Assembly: GCF_013201665.1 (NCBI RefSeq)
Contig: NZ_CP053840.1
Span: 124,001-188,000, forward strand
DNA: 64,000 nucleotides
Direction: 5' to 3'
Source of the DNA: Arcobacter venerupis
GTDB lineage: Bacteria > Campylobacterota > Campylobacteria > Campylobacterales > Arcobacteraceae
A model generated the notes under the pieces. The model worked only from the letters and a program-made list of their open reading frames with translations. It did not search any database and was not told the origin of the DNA. Both the position numbers and the translations under genes were made by a program. Of the stretch, positions 36,307 through 45,082 are shown piece by piece. Positions within the stretch are counted from its first letter, which is position 1. Every line of letters starts with the position of its first letter.

Positions 36307-37068
36307 TTAATTATTGATTTGTTGATAAAATCTATTATCATAGTCTTGAAGATTATTTAAGGAGATTATATCTTTTAATATTTTTAAATAATCTTGCGCG
36401 ATTCCTGAATAGTTTAAAAGTGTTTGAGAAAGTTCTAATCCATCTAATTTTTCTTTTTTAAAAAAAGATCGTTTATCTCGGAAAGATTTGTATGCCAAGT
36501 TTCTATTTAAATTAAGCATATATGCTGAAACTGAATCTTTTAAAGTTTCAAAAACTCTTACAAAATGGGTGGCACCAATATCTCTTCTTCTTGGAAGTAT
36601 TCCAATTTGAGAGTTGTAAGTCCAATGTCCAAAGATATTATTAGCTTCTTGAATAAATCTGCTTCTTCCCCAAGCACTTTCAACTGCTGCTTGTGCAAGA
36701 GCCATAGAAGGAGGAATCAAATCTATCTTTTTTTGATATTCTTGAAGAGTATAAATATTTTTAATTTTATATTTTTGTTTAATTTCTAGCAGCTTATAAA
36801 ATGCAGATGAATCAAAGTCAATATTTAGGATATTTGAAGTCAAAATATCTTTTACTAATTCTTTTTCTTCTTTTATTTTTAAATTTTCATTTAAAATAAG
36901 ACCATACAAATGTTCAAAGAAATACTCTTTTGCCTTGTTTATATCTTTTATCTCATAATACTCTTTAGGAAACCCTTTGCCTATTCCATATGTTTGTAAT
37001 GAAGCAATTAGGCAAAGGTTTAGCATAATTTTCTTTGAGTTATTAATTAAAAAATTTAATAAATACAT
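36307..37068 (-). CDS. Bax-like glucosaminidase-domain protein
   Basis: A 253-residue predicted peptidoglycan hydrolase. The catalytic region '[20 protein letters not shown]' includes the family Glu, followed by 'NNIFGHWTY' and '[16 protein letters not shown]', as in E. coli Bax and related glucosaminidases. The stretch '[16 protein letters not shown]' could be a signal or membrane anchor; either ATG 37068 or the internal Met15 could be the start. It would act on cell-wall glycan strands in the periplasm. It begins 3 bp after dapF, in the same operon. Confidence 0.85.
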   Translation of the reverse strand: MYLLNFLINNSKKIMLNLCLIASLQTYGIGKGFPKEYYEIKDINKAKEYFFEHLYGLILNENLKIKEEKELVKDILTSNILNIDFDSSAFYKLLEIKQKYKIKNIYTLQEYQKKIDLIPPSMALAQAAVESAWGRSRFIQEANNIFGHWTYNSQIGILPRRRDIGATHFVRVFETLKDSVSAYMLNLNRNLAYKSFRDKRSFFKKEKLDGLELSQTLLNYSGIAQDYLKILKDIISLNNLQDYDNRFYQQINN

Positions 37069-37071
37069 ATA

Positions 37072-37812
37072 TTAAATTGTTGTTACAAAAACTTTTTTAA
37101 CAGCACCTTTGAAATAAATAGTGCCATTTTTTCTTGAAAGTGTTAATTGCTCACCACTTTTTGGATAAACAAAAGTACAATCTTCCACAAGTTTTAATTG
37201 ATTTGCTCTTAAGAAACATGCAGCCATTCCAGTTCCACATGCAAGGGTTTCACCCTCAACACCTCTTTCATAGGTTCTAACTTTTATAATACCCTTTTCT
37301 ATTTTTGCAAAATTAACATTTGCATTGTGTTCATATCTCATTTTTGCACATAAATCATGATTATAAAATTCTAAATCATCTACGATAGTTACTAAATGAG
37401 GAACACCTGTATCAACTAAATACCAAGTAAATCCATCTTGAGTAAACTCTTCTTTTAGAACTTTTGCTTGTGTTAATTGAGTTTCAACAATATCATTTTC
37501 AACGCATGATTTTATTAAACCAGCTCCTGTTAAAAACTGCATTTCATTTGATGTAACTAAATTATTTGTAAAAGCATAATGTGAAACAGCTCTTGTTGCA
37601 TTTCCACACATAGCAGCATGGCTACCATCACTATTATAAAATAACCATTTGAAATCAGCTTGAGAAGATGGGATTATTACAACTAATCCATCTGCACCAA
37701 TTCCTTCTGTTCTATTACATAATTTTATAGCATCACTTGAATAATCTTTTTCTAAAATAGTGTGAAAAATTACAAAGTCATTTCCACTTGCACTATATTT
37801 TGTATATGTCAT
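37072..37812 (-). CDS. dapF: Diaminopimelate epimerase
   Basis: A 246-residue enzyme converting LL- to meso-diaminopimelate for lysine and peptidoglycan. Both catalytic Cys motifs are visible: 'MCGNATRAVSHYA' and 'LACGTGMAACFL'. The start 'MTYTKYSASGNDFVIF' is standard. It overlaps coaE by 4 bp and is followed closely by the Bax-like hydrolase, so wall-precursor synthesis and wall turnover share an operon. Confidence 0.97.
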   Translation of the reverse strand: MTYTKYSASGNDFVIFHTILEKDYSSDAIKLCNRTEGIGADGLVVIIPSSQADFKWLFYNSDGSHAAMCGNATRAVSHYAFTNNLVTSNEMQFLTGAGLIKSCVENDIVETQLTQAKVLKEEFTQDGFTWYLVDTGVPHLVTIVDDLEFYNHDLCAKMRYEHNANVNFAKIEKGIIKVRTYERGVEGETLACGTGMAACFLRANQLKLVEDCTFVYPKSGEQLTLSRKNGTIYFKGAVKKVFVTTI

Positions 37813-38399
37813 ATTATCTCTCCGATGATTCGTTCAACTTCGTTTTGAAGATGTTTTAAATTCTGTGAATTATCAATTACCATATCAGCTAATTTTCTTT
37901 TTTCTTCAATATCCATCTGATTTGATATTTTTAATTTTGCTTCATCTTCATCAATATTATCTCTTTTCATAAGTCTTTGGATTTGTATCTCTTTTGGAGT
38001 ATAAATTACCAAAGATTTTGAAATTGGATAATGCATTTTCTCAAAAAATAATGGAATATCTACAAAATATGGTTTATTTTGTTCTTCAAATATTTTTGAT
38101 TCTTTAATGATTTCATCTTTTATTAATGGGTGAAGTAGGGCTTCTAATTTTAGTTTATTCTCTTCATTTGAAAATATAATTTTCCCTAGTTCTTTTCTTA
38201 AAACTTTCCCATTTCCTACATATTGTTCTCCAAACATAGAAGCAATTTTATTAGAATTTATATCTAATAATTTATGTGCAATCAAGTCAGCATCAATTGT
38301 TAAAAAACCGTGAAGTTTAAAAAGGTTACAAACAGTACTTTTCCCTGTTGATATTCCACCAGTTAAGGCGATAGCGTTTTTAAATAAATCATTACTCAT
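37809..38399 (-). CDS. coaE: Dephospho-CoA kinase
   Basis: A 196-residue kinase for the last step of coenzyme A synthesis. P-loop 'ALTGGISTGKSTVCNLF' at residues 11-27, 'DADLIAHKLL' and 'YFVDIPLFFE' match CoaE. The length is usual. It is coupled to dapF by a 4-bp overlap. Confidence 0.95.
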   Translation of the reverse strand: MSNDLFKNAIALTGGISTGKSTVCNLFKLHGFLTIDADLIAHKLLDINSNKIASMFGEQYVGNGKVLRKELGKIIFSNEENKLKLEALLHPLIKDEIIKESKIFEEQNKPYFVDIPLFFEKMHYPISKSLVIYTPKEIQIQRLMKRDNIDEDEAKLKISNQMDIEEKRKLADMVIDNSQNLKHLQNEVERIIGEII

Positions 38400-38458
38400 A
38401 GTAAATATTTTACAATAATAATGATTTATTTATATTTAATAGCAGTCAGGAAGTAGAG

Positions 38459-39007
38459 TTATCTTTTTGCAATACCAGTTAAGGCTCTGTGTTCCGCTGC
38501 TGGGAATACAAAAGAAGCTAATTGAATATCAGCTGAATAGTAATCTAATCCATCTAATAAATCAGCTCTTTGAAGATTTATATCTGCTGTTGGGTGATAT
38601 CTTTTTGAAGCAATAATTGAAGTATTATGACCAAATTTAAATGGCATAGCAATCCAGAATTTTGTTCCAGCTAGTTTTAAATCAGCAAATAATTGATCTT
38701 CATCTCTTGAAAATGCTTTTGAAGCAAAAGCTATTAAACCATCATCTTTTAGAATTCTTTCAATATTTGCAAGTAGAAGTTCATTAATTTTTACGTCAGT
38801 TAAAATTATTACATCAATATTTTTTTCATTTTTTGATGTTAAAAGAGAAGTATCTCCAAACTCGATATTTGAAACTTTAGAATGTTTAGCGGCTTGATCT
38901 TTCATATCTGCATCAGCAGTTCCAATAATCAGAACGTTAGAAGCTTCTTTGTGTGTACACAATGGTAAATGTACCATCATTTCATTAAATGCGTTATTAT
39001 CTTTCAT
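38459..39007 (-). CDS. Short spermidine-synthase-like protein lacking the N-terminal domain
   Basis: A 182-residue Rossmann-type protein. 'FNEMMVHLPLCTHKEASNVLIIGTADADM' corresponds to the SpeE segment where the usual 'GGGDGG' S-adenosyl loop is altered, as it is in Helicobacter SpeE. The ending 'YYSADIQLASFVFP' matches the Helicobacter 'YYNEDIHRAAFALP'. Relative to the 262-residue Helicobacter protein about 70 N-terminal residues are missing, and the preceding DNA holds only the purM promoter region. It may be an active short form or a non-enzymatic relative; polyamine synthesis is not proven. Confidence 0.7.
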   Translation of the reverse strand: MKDNNAFNEMMVHLPLCTHKEASNVLIIGTADADMKDQAAKHSKVSNIEFGDTSLLTSKNEKNIDVIILTDVKINELLLANIERILKDDGLIAFASKAFSRDEDQLFADLKLAGTKFWIAMPFKFGHNTSIIASKRYHPTADINLQRADLLDGLDYYSADIQLASFVFPAAEHRALTGIAKR

Positions 39008-39041
39008 TATATATAGTCCTTAATATTTATAAACATTTTGC

Positions 39042-39047
39042 TATAAT
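39042..39047 (+). promoter_or_regulatory. -10 element for purM
   Basis: A consensus TATAAT, preceded by TTTTGC, 60 bp before the purM ATG, in the AT-rich spacer between the divergent SpeE-like and purM genes. Confidence 0.5.
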
Positions 39048-39107
39048 ACCCAAAAATTTTTAAAGTAATCGCAAGATTTGGAAAATAGAATAAAAAAAAG
39101 GTGAATA

Positions 39108-40103
39108 ATGGCAACAGTTAGTTACAAAGATGCTGGGGTTGATATTGATACTGGAAATCAGTTTGTAGAAAATATCAAACCTTATGTAAAATCAACAATG
39201 ATTCCTGGAGTTCTAGGTGGAATAGGTTCATTTGCTGGTGCATTTGAATTACCAAGTGGTTACAAAAAACCAGTAATTCTATCTGGAACAGATGGAGTTG
39301 GTACAAAACTAAAACTTGCAATTGATGCAAAAAAATTTGACACAGTTGGAATTGATTTAGTTGCTATGTGTTCAAACGATTTATTATGTAACTTTGGAGA
39401 ACCATTATTTTTCCTAGATTATTATGCAACTGCAAAACTTGATGTTAATGAAGCTACACAAGTTGTTAAAGGTATTGCTGAGGGTTGTATTAGAAGCGAG
39501 TGCGCACTTGTTGGTGGTGAAACTGCTGAAATGCCAGGAATGTATAAAGAGGGTGATTTCGATTTAGCTGGTTTTTGTGTTGGAATTGCAGAAAAAGATG
39601 AGTTAAATAGAATTGACAAAATCAAAGCTGGCGATACATTAATTGCATTACCATCTTCTGGTGTTCATTCAAATGGTTTTTCATTAGTTAGAAAACTTTT
39701 ACTTGAAAAATTAGGAATGTCTTTAGATGATGATTTCCAAGGAAAACCACTTAAAGATGTATTACTTGAACCAACAAGAATTTATGTAAAAGAGTTCAAG
39801 GCTAACAAAGATAAAATCAATGCATTAGCGCATATTACTGGTGGTGGAATTACTGAAAACTTACCAAGAGTTTTACCTGATAATTTAAAAGCAGTTGTAA
39901 AAAGAGCAGATGTAAGAGTTTTACCAATTTTTGAATTTATGGGACAACATGTAGAACTAGAAGAGATGTACAGAACATTTAATATGGGTGTTGGAATGGT
40001 TTTAGTTGTAAGTGCTGAAAATGTTGACGCTGTTTTATCTAACACTGATGGATATGTTATTGGACATATTGCTGAGGGTGCTAAATGTGTTGAATTTATC
40101 TAA
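39108..40103 (+). CDS. purM: Phosphoribosylformylglycinamidine cyclo-ligase (AIR synthetase)
   Basis: A 331-residue purine enzyme. Family motifs: 'YKDAGVDIDTGNQFVENIKP', 'LSGTDGVGTKLKLAID', 'LVGGETAEMPGMYKEGDFDLAGF', 'SSGVHSNGFSLVRK' and 'HITGGGITENLPRVLP'. Length matches bacterial PurM. It has its own -10 element and a terminator behind it, so it is likely transcribed alone. Confidence 0.97.
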   Translation: MATVSYKDAGVDIDTGNQFVENIKPYVKSTMIPGVLGGIGSFAGAFELPSGYKKPVILSGTDGVGTKLKLAIDAKKFDTVGIDLVAMCSNDLLCNFGEPLFFLDYYATAKLDVNEATQVVKGIAEGCIRSECALVGGETAEMPGMYKEGDFDLAGFCVGIAEKDELNRIDKIKAGDTLIALPSSGVHSNGFSLVRKLLLEKLGMSLDDDFQGKPLKDVLLEPTRIYVKEFKANKDKINALAHITGGGITENLPRVLPDNLKAVVKRADVRVLPIFEFMGQHVELEEMYRTFNMGVGMVLVVSAENVDAVLSNTDGYVIGHIAEGAKCVEFI

Positions 40104-40122
40104 TTAGTTTTTAGATAAGATT

Positions 40123-40156
40123 AAAAAGGGTGAGTCTAAAAACTTACCCTTTTTTT
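40123..40156 (+). terminator. Terminator between purM and the convergent GAPDH gene
   Basis: AAAAAGGGTGAG (40123-40134) pairs with CTTACCCTTTTT (40143-40154, one G-U), followed by further T. The reverse strand has a matching run of T, so it could act in both directions. Confidence 0.8.
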
Positions 40157-41175
40157 ATGCCTTTATAATAGTTTAAAATATCCACAACCTTTGAAGCATA
40201 ACCCCATTCATTGTCATACCAAACCAAAAGTTTTATCAGATGATTATTTTTAACATCTGTATATCTATGGTCTATAATAGTTGTTTTATTCTCTTTTTTA
40301 AAATCACTTGAAACAAGTGGCTCGTAATTATTTAATACAATTGGGAATTTTTGATTCTTTTCATATTCCTCAAATATTCTAATAACTTCATCTTTTGAAC
40401 ACTCTTTTTTTGTCATTAAAGTTACATTTATAACTCCAACCGTATCTGTAGGAACTCTTAATGAACTTGATGAAATTAGCTCAGCATTGATTTTAGGTAA
40501 TACATAAGAACAAGCACTTATTGTAGTTGTTTTATTGGGAATTATATTTTGAGTAGATGATCTTCCAAATTCAAAGTTATACTCAACATCTCTTGTTTGA
40601 CTAGAAACAAAGTTACCATCAAGAACTCTTTGATGATTTAAAAGAGGATGAATAGTTACAATATCCCCACATAAAATTTCATAATTTTCATCAATAATTT
40701 TTAGTGCTGGAAGTAGTGCTGTTGCATTACATGAACTGGTTGATATGATTTTATGAATATTTGAATCAAGGTTTTGTTCATTCACACCTAAAATGATATT
40801 TATATCTGCCTTAGCACTTTGATGAGTTAGAAAAATAGCTTGAACAGGAAGGCTTTTTAGAAGATTAATATCTTCTTTTACTCCACTTGCATCAATTATA
40901 ATATCTATATTTGATAAATCAATATCATTTAAATTTTTATGATTTAATATTTTGATTTTTGAGCAAGAATTTTCAATAAAATTATTCTCTATTATTTTGA
41001 ATTTATCTGAAATATTTCCATATGTTGAATCATGGTTTATTGAATAAACTATGTTTTCAAGATATGGATTTATTTCATTAATTGCAACTATCTCAAAGTT
41101 TTTATTTTCAAGCATTATTTTTAAAATAGCTTTTCCAATACGACCTACACCATTTAACAGAACTTTTATTTTCAT
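40144..41175 (-). CDS. Divergent glyceraldehyde-3-phosphate dehydrogenase
   Basis: A 343-residue NAD(P)-binding oxidoreductase of the GAPDH family. The nucleotide loop is 'LNGVGRIGKAILKIM'. The catalytic Cys is in 'STSSCNATALLPALK' where most GAPDHs read SCTTN, and the partner His is in 'IVTIHPLLNHQRVLDG'. 'SSLRVPTDTVGVINVTLM' and 'LLVWYDNEWGYASKVVDIL' are well kept. The changed active-site neighbourhood leaves room for a related substrate such as erythrose 4-phosphate, so no symbol is given. Confidence 0.85.
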   Translation of the reverse strand: MKIKVLLNGVGRIGKAILKIMLENKNFEIVAINEINPYLENIVYSINHDSTYGNISDKFKIIENNFIENSCSKIKILNHKNLNDIDLSNIDIIIDASGVKEDINLLKSLPVQAIFLTHQSAKADINIILGVNEQNLDSNIHKIISTSSCNATALLPALKIIDENYEILCGDIVTIHPLLNHQRVLDGNFVSSQTRDVEYNFEFGRSSTQNIIPNKTTTISACSYVLPKINAELISSSSLRVPTDTVGVINVTLMTKKECSKDEVIRIFEEYEKNQKFPIVLNNYEPLVSSDFKKENKTTIIDHRYTDVKNNHLIKLLVWYDNEWGYASKVVDILNYYKGIKKG

Positions 41176-41230
41176 TATTTATAAGACCTAAACTAATTTT
41201 TAAGTGTTTATTGTAGCATAAAAGAAAAGT

Positions 41231-42010
41231 TTAATTAATTAGCTCTTTTTCATCAAATATAAAACTCTCCATTGAGATATTTGAATAAATCATCTCTTTG
41301 TTGAAAGATTTTCCTTTTTTATCTATAGCATTACCATAGGCAATAAATAGTGGTAAAAAATGCTCTGTTGATGGATGATTTTTATAAAAATTTATATTAT
41401 TTTGAATATTTCTTAATTCATCATCTTTTGCATTTTCAATAATATCTATAATATCGTCATTAAATTTTGTTGCATAATCTTGTATATTTAAATGCATTCT
41501 GGCATCACCTAAATTATGAGTAATTCCACCACTACAGATAATCAAAGCTTCATCTTTAAATTGTTGAAGTACAACTCCTAAATTAATAAGCTGTTCTATA
41601 TTATATGAAATAGGAATACTTAGCTGTAGTACTGGAATTGAGAGTTTTTCATACATTAATGCTAATACATTCCAAACTCCATGGTCGTAACTTTTTCTAT
41701 TTTCATCTATTGAGATATTAATATTGCTTTTTTTCAATTTTTCAATTAACTCAAAAGTTAATTTTTCATCACTATTTATCTCATATCTTACTTTATATAA
41801 CTCTTCTTCAAAACCATAAAAATCATACATTATCTTATTTGTATAGGGTGAAATAATCTTTAAATCTTTTGTCAAATAATGTGCTGAAAATATAATAATA
41901 TATTTTGGCATTTCTAATTTTTCAGCTAATTCTTTTATATTTTTTTTAGATGCAATATCACTCAAAATTATATTTGGAGCGCCATGTGAAATAAATAGTG
42001 TTGGATTCAT
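41231..42010 (-). CDS. DODA-type extradiol dioxygenase (YgiD/LigB-like)
   Basis: A 259-residue protein with the family start 'PTLFISHGAPNIIL', 'IIFSAHYLTKD', 'YDHGVWNVLALMY', 'IICSGGITHNLGDARM' and 'HPSTEHFLPLFIAYG'. The His residues in these segments are the metal ligands of this superfamily. It would open catechol-type rings or act on related diols. The gene is adjacent to, and in the same direction as, the YceI copy, which fits a locus dealing with aromatic or quinone stress. Confidence 0.88.
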   Translation of the reverse strand: MNPTLFISHGAPNIILSDIASKKNIKELAEKLEMPKYIIIFSAHYLTKDLKIISPYTNKIMYDFYGFEEELYKVRYEINSDEKLTFELIEKLKKSNINISIDENRKSYDHGVWNVLALMYEKLSIPVLQLSIPISYNIEQLINLGVVLQQFKDEALIICSGGITHNLGDARMHLNIQDYATKFNDDIIDIIENAKDDELRNIQNNINFYKNHPSTEHFLPLFIAYGNAIDKKGKSFNKEMIYSNISMESFIFDEKELIN

Positions 42011-42028
42011 CTTTTAAATCTTAGCAAA

Positions 42029-42595
42029 TTACTTAGATAAGATACCCTCAACTTCAATGTTTAATTTAACAGTTTCGTCAACTAAAACACCACCAGCTTC
42101 TAAAGCTTTGTTCCAATTAAGACCAAAATCTTTTCTGTTAATTTTACCAGATAATTCTAAAGCAACTCTAGTGTTTCCCCAAGGATCAATAGCAGTACCA
42201 TTGTTTTCAAAATCAAGTTTAACATCTTTAGTAATACCTCTAATAGTTAACTTACCATAAGCAGTGTCACCCTCAATTTTTTCTAATTTGTAAGTTAAAG
42301 TAGGGTTGTTAACTTCGTCAAAGAAATCAGCAGATTTTAAATGAGTATCTCTTTTAGCATCTTCAGTATTGATTGAAGCAACACTAACATTACCTTCTAA
42401 ACTTTTTAAAGTTTTAGTTTTTTCATCGTATTCAAATTTACCATTGAATTTGTCAAACTTACCAGTAACATTAGAGATCATTAAGTGTTTAACCTTAAAC
42501 CCAACATTTGAGTGACTTGCGTCAACGTTATATGTACCTGCAAAAAGAGCACTTGAAGCTACCAAAGAAGCTAAACCTAATTTAAAAATTTTCAT
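42029..42595 (-). CDS. YceI-family periplasmic protein, copy 1
   Basis: A 188-residue protein with signal peptide (about 1-19, ends 'SSALFAG') and one YceI domain: 'YNVDASHSNVGFKVKHLMIS', 'DAKRDTHLKSADFF', 'LTIRGITKDVKLDFEN' and 'KDFGLNWNKALEAGGVLV'. YceI barrels carry isoprenoid-like ligands in the periplasm. It is identical to the protein at 44448-45014 and only distantly related to the one at 8263-8841. Its promoter contains the palindrome TACTAATTAGTA, so repression by the adjacent MarR is likely. ATG is preceded by AAGGAT. Confidence 0.95.
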   Translation of the reverse strand: MKIFKLGLASLVASSALFAGTYNVDASHSNVGFKVKHLMISNVTGKFDKFNGKFEYDEKTKTLKSLEGNVSVASINTEDAKRDTHLKSADFFDEVNNPTLTYKLEKIEGDTAYGKLTIRGITKDVKLDFENNGTAIDPWGNTRVALELSGKINRKDFGLNWNKALEAGGVLVDETVKLNIEVEGILSK

Positions 42596-42630
42596 GTTAT
42601 ATCCTTATTTTTATTGTTTGTTTTATTAAT

Positions 42631-42642
42631 TACTAATTAGTA
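42631..42642. promoter_or_regulatory. Probable MarR operator in the yceI copy 1 promoter
   Basis: TACTAATTAGTA, a perfect 12-bp palindrome 36 bp upstream of yceI. The same word occurs before marR and twice near the second copy. Confidence 0.7.
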
Positions 42643-42663
42643 CTAAGAGAGCAAAAGAAAAAC

Positions 42664-43122
42664 TTAATTCGCTCTGTACACCTTATCTAATAAATCGTAT
42701 AAAGTATCAAGTTCATTATCACTTAAAACTTCCATTGATTTTGTTAAATTACTTGAATGAGTTGGAAATACTTCTTCAATAATATCTTTACCTTTTTGTG
42801 TAATTGATAAAATTGATGCTCTACTGTCATTTGGATCTTTTATTGAAGTAATCCATTCATCTCTTTTTAAATTTTTTACAACAACTGTAATATTTCCAGG
42901 TGTACTCATTGTTATTTTCGTAATTGAACCAATGTTTAAATCACCAAGATGATATAAAACTTCTAGTACTTTAAACTGATTAAACGTGAGATTATGTTTT
43001 GATAAATAATTTACTGTCAAATTTGTTATTTTTAAACTAGCCTTTTCTAATCTAACAACTGTTTTCATAGCTTTGTCTGTTCTTAAACCATAAGTTTTTA
43101 ACGATTTTTTATTCATATACAT
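42664..43122 (-). CDS. MarR-family transcriptional regulator
   Basis: A 152-residue winged-helix protein. The DNA-binding part spans 'LTFNQFKVLEVLYHLGDL', 'SITKITMSTPGNITVVVKNLKRDEWI' and the wing 'KDPNDSRASILSITQKGKDI', flanked by dimerisation helices. MarR proteins respond to phenolic or oxidising ligands by leaving palindromic sites. A perfect palindrome lies 20 bp before its start, suggesting autoregulation, and another before yceI. Its last 28 bp are inside the 672-bp repeat, and a decayed second copy lies at 45083-45260. It begins 59 bp downstream of the pirin gene. Confidence 0.93.
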   Translation of the reverse strand: MYMNKKSLKTYGLRTDKAMKTVVRLEKASLKITNLTVNYLSKHNLTFNQFKVLEVLYHLGDLNIGSITKITMSTPGNITVVVKNLKRDEWITSIKDPNDSRASILSITQKGKDIIEEVFPTHSSNLTKSMEVLSDNELDTLYDLLDKVYRAN

Positions 43123-43141
43123 ACTCCTTTTGTGATTATAA

Positions 43142-43153
43142 TACTAATTAGTA
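43142..43153. promoter_or_regulatory. Probable MarR operator upstream of marR
   Basis: TACTAATTAGTA located between marR and the pirin gene, 20 bp from the marR start codon. Confidence 0.7.
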
Positions 43154-43181
43154 TTAATGTCAAGATTTTTTACAATCTATT

Positions 43182-43886
43182 TTATATTGTCTTCATTTCG
43201 ATGAATAAAAAATGAGAGTTACTTAAAGCTTTAACTTCTAGCTTACTAACATCTACTATTTCCATTGCATCGCCGTTATTTAAATTTATTCCATTTATTG
43301 AAGCTGTTCCTTCAATTTGCACAAAATAAATTTGTCTATTATTTTTAATATCAAAATCTATAGTTTTATTAGCTTCTAATTCACTAACATACATATTTAT
43401 ATCTTGATAAATTTTTATATCTGCATTTCCATCTTGGCTTGAAACTATATTTAATAATTTATTTTTTCTATCAGTTTCTTTAAAGTTTTTAGAGCCATAA
43501 AGTCTTGGAAGTCCTGATTTAGGTGGAATAATCCAAATTTGTAAAAGTCTTAAATCTTTTGTTTTATTCCAATTATGTTCACTATGAAATATTCCATCCC
43601 CCGCACTTAAATATTGAACTTCTCCTCTTTTTAAAGTCTCTGCATTTCCCATAGAATCTTTGTGTGTAATTTCACCATCAACCACATAAGAGATTATTTC
43701 CATATTTGCATGGGGATGTGTATCAAACCCTGAGTTTGGATGAACAATATCATCATTTAAAACTCTTAGCACTCCAAAATTTATATTATTTGAATTTCTA
43801 TATTCTGCAAATGAGAAGTGAAAACGACTCTCTAACCAACCTAAATTTGATGTTCCCATATTTTCTTTTGGCAATTTTTTTAACAT
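43182..43886 (-). CDS. Pirin-family bicupin protein
   Basis: A 234-residue double-cupin protein of the YhaK/pirin type. The N-terminal cupin has the metal-binding pattern 'HPHANMEIISYVVDGEITHKD' with later 'AGDGIFHSEHN', and 'QIWIIPPKSGLPRLYGSKNF' follows. Some bacterial pirins act as quercetinases or redox sensors. It lies between the FMN reductase (3 bp away) and marR, so it belongs to the stress module controlled by MarR, as far as order can show. Confidence 0.92.
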   Translation of the reverse strand: MLKKLPKENMGTSNLGWLESRFHFSFAEYRNSNNINFGVLRVLNDDIVHPNSGFDTHPHANMEIISYVVDGEITHKDSMGNAETLKRGEVQYLSAGDGIFHSEHNWNKTKDLRLLQIWIIPPKSGLPRLYGSKNFKETDRKNKLLNIVSSQDGNADIKIYQDINMYVSELEANKTIDFDIKNNRQIYFVQIEGTASINGINLNNGDAMEIVDVSKLEVKALSNSHFLFIEMKTI

Positions 43887-43889
43887 AAG

Positions 43890-44393
43890 TCATCCTTTTA
43901 TTAAATTTGTAAATTGGACTAATATTTTTTCTAAGCTATCTTCTTTTACATGGTTTACATAAGTTGCTATAATTTCTCTTGGCATAACAATAGAACCTAA
44001 TCTTGTAAATTGACTTCTTAAAGAATTTAATAAATCCTCTCCACCACTTCCAGAGTGAGTTGCTAACTGAATAGTTTTTAAAGTAAATAATGCTCTAAAA
44101 TCATCACCAATTCTTGAAATCCATGCAATTGTATTTACTAATACAGGTGGAACACCATAATTGTATTCAGGTGATACAATAACATAAGCACTTGCTTTTT
44201 CCATCTCTTTTGCTAAATCTAATGCAACTAGAGGAATTCCATCATTTTGTTCTTTAAAAGTATCATACATTGGTAAGTTAAGTTCTACCAAGTTAATTAT
44301 CTTTGAATCTATACTTTGTTTGTCTAAATCTGCTTTTATAGTATTTGCAAGTTTCATATTTTCATTTAGACTTGCTACAAATATTAATATCAT
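43890..44393 (-). CDS. NAD(P)H-dependent FMN reductase (flavodoxin-like)
   Basis: A 167-residue flavodoxin-fold protein. The phosphate loop region is 'FVASLNENMKLANTI' and the flavin-binding loop 'IVSPEYNYGVPPVLVNTIAWISR' is diagnostic of the NADPH-dependent FMN reductase/chromate-quinone reductase group. It would reduce quinones or FMN in two-electron steps. First gene of the pirin pair; nothing resembling an operator is visible directly before it, only the junction of the second repeat (44394-44438). Confidence 0.9.
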   Translation of the reverse strand: MILIFVASLNENMKLANTIKADLDKQSIDSKIINLVELNLPMYDTFKEQNDGIPLVALDLAKEMEKASAYVIVSPEYNYGVPPVLVNTIAWISRIGDDFRALFTLKTIQLATHSGSGGEDLLNSLRSQFTRLGSIVMPREIIATYVNHVKEDSLEKILVQFTNLIKG

Positions 44394-44447
44394 TTTTATT
44401 CCTTAAATATTATATATATTTTTATTAGTAGGTATGACCTTAGCAAA

Positions 44448-45014
44448 TTACTTAGATAAGATACCCTCAACTTCAATGTTTAATTTAACAGTTTCGTCAA
44501 CTAAAACACCACCAGCTTCTAAAGCTTTGTTCCAATTAAGACCAAAATCTTTTCTGTTAATTTTACCAGATAATTCTAAAGCAACTCTAGTGTTTCCCCA
44601 AGGATCAATAGCAGTACCATTGTTTTCAAAATCAAGTTTAACATCTTTAGTAATACCTCTAATAGTTAACTTACCATAAGCAGTGTCACCCTCAATTTTT
44701 TCTAATTTGTAAGTTAAAGTAGGGTTGTTAACTTCGTCAAAGAAATCAGCAGATTTTAAATGAGTATCTCTTTTAGCATCTTCAGTATTGATTGAAGCAA
44801 CACTAACATTACCTTCTAAACTTTTTAAAGTTTTAGTTTTTTCATCGTATTCAAATTTACCATTGAATTTGTCAAACTTACCAGTAACATTAGAGATCAT
44901 TAAGTGTTTAACCTTAAACCCAACATTTGAGTGACTTGCGTCAACGTTATATGTACCTGCAAAAAGAGCACTTGAAGCTACCAAAGAAGCTAAACCTAAT
45001 TTAAAAATTTTCAT
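44448..45014 (-). CDS. YceI-family periplasmic protein, copy 2
   Basis: A 188-residue protein identical in sequence to the YceI at 42029-42595, including signal peptide, coding DNA, ribosome binding site and promoter palindrome. It stands upstream of the FMN reductase/pirin pair in the same direction, so transcription from its promoter could read into those genes. The exact identity points to a recent duplication or to ongoing gene conversion. Confidence 0.95.
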   Translation of the reverse strand: MKIFKLGLASLVASSALFAGTYNVDASHSNVGFKVKHLMISNVTGKFDKFNGKFEYDEKTKTLKSLEGNVSVASINTEDAKRDTHLKSADFFDEVNNPTLTYKLEKIEGDTAYGKLTIRGITKDVKLDFENNGTAIDPWGNTRVALELSGKINRKDFGLNWNKALEAGGVLVDETVKLNIEVEGILSK

Positions 45015-45049
45015 GTTATATCCTTATTTTTATTGTTTGTTTTATTAAT

Positions 45050-45061
45050 TACTAATTAGTA
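45050..45061. promoter_or_regulatory. Probable MarR operator in the yceI copy 2 promoter
   Basis: TACTAATTAGTA at the same place relative to yceI as in copy 1, inside the right repeat. Confidence 0.7.
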
Positions 45062-45082
45062 CTAAGAGAGCAAAAGAAAAAC

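Larger units (their letters stand above)
42020..42691. repeat. 672-bp direct repeat, left copy (with yceI)
   Basis: Matches 44439-45110 base for base by eye. It contains a whole yceI gene, its promoter with the MarR palindrome, and the last 28 bp of marR. The sequences diverge abruptly at both ends. The two copies are in the same orientation 2419 bp apart. Confidence 0.95.

Noticed and set aside
41231-42010. Aromatic ring-cleavage operon in the region of the DODA-type dioxygenase
   Set aside because: Only this single dioxygenase is present; no downstream meta-cleavage pathway genes follow, so a stress or side-reaction role is more likely.
42057-44679. Plus-strand open frames antisense to the yceI copies
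   Set aside because: Both are shadows of the minus-strand genes; they look conserved only because the DNA is duplicated.
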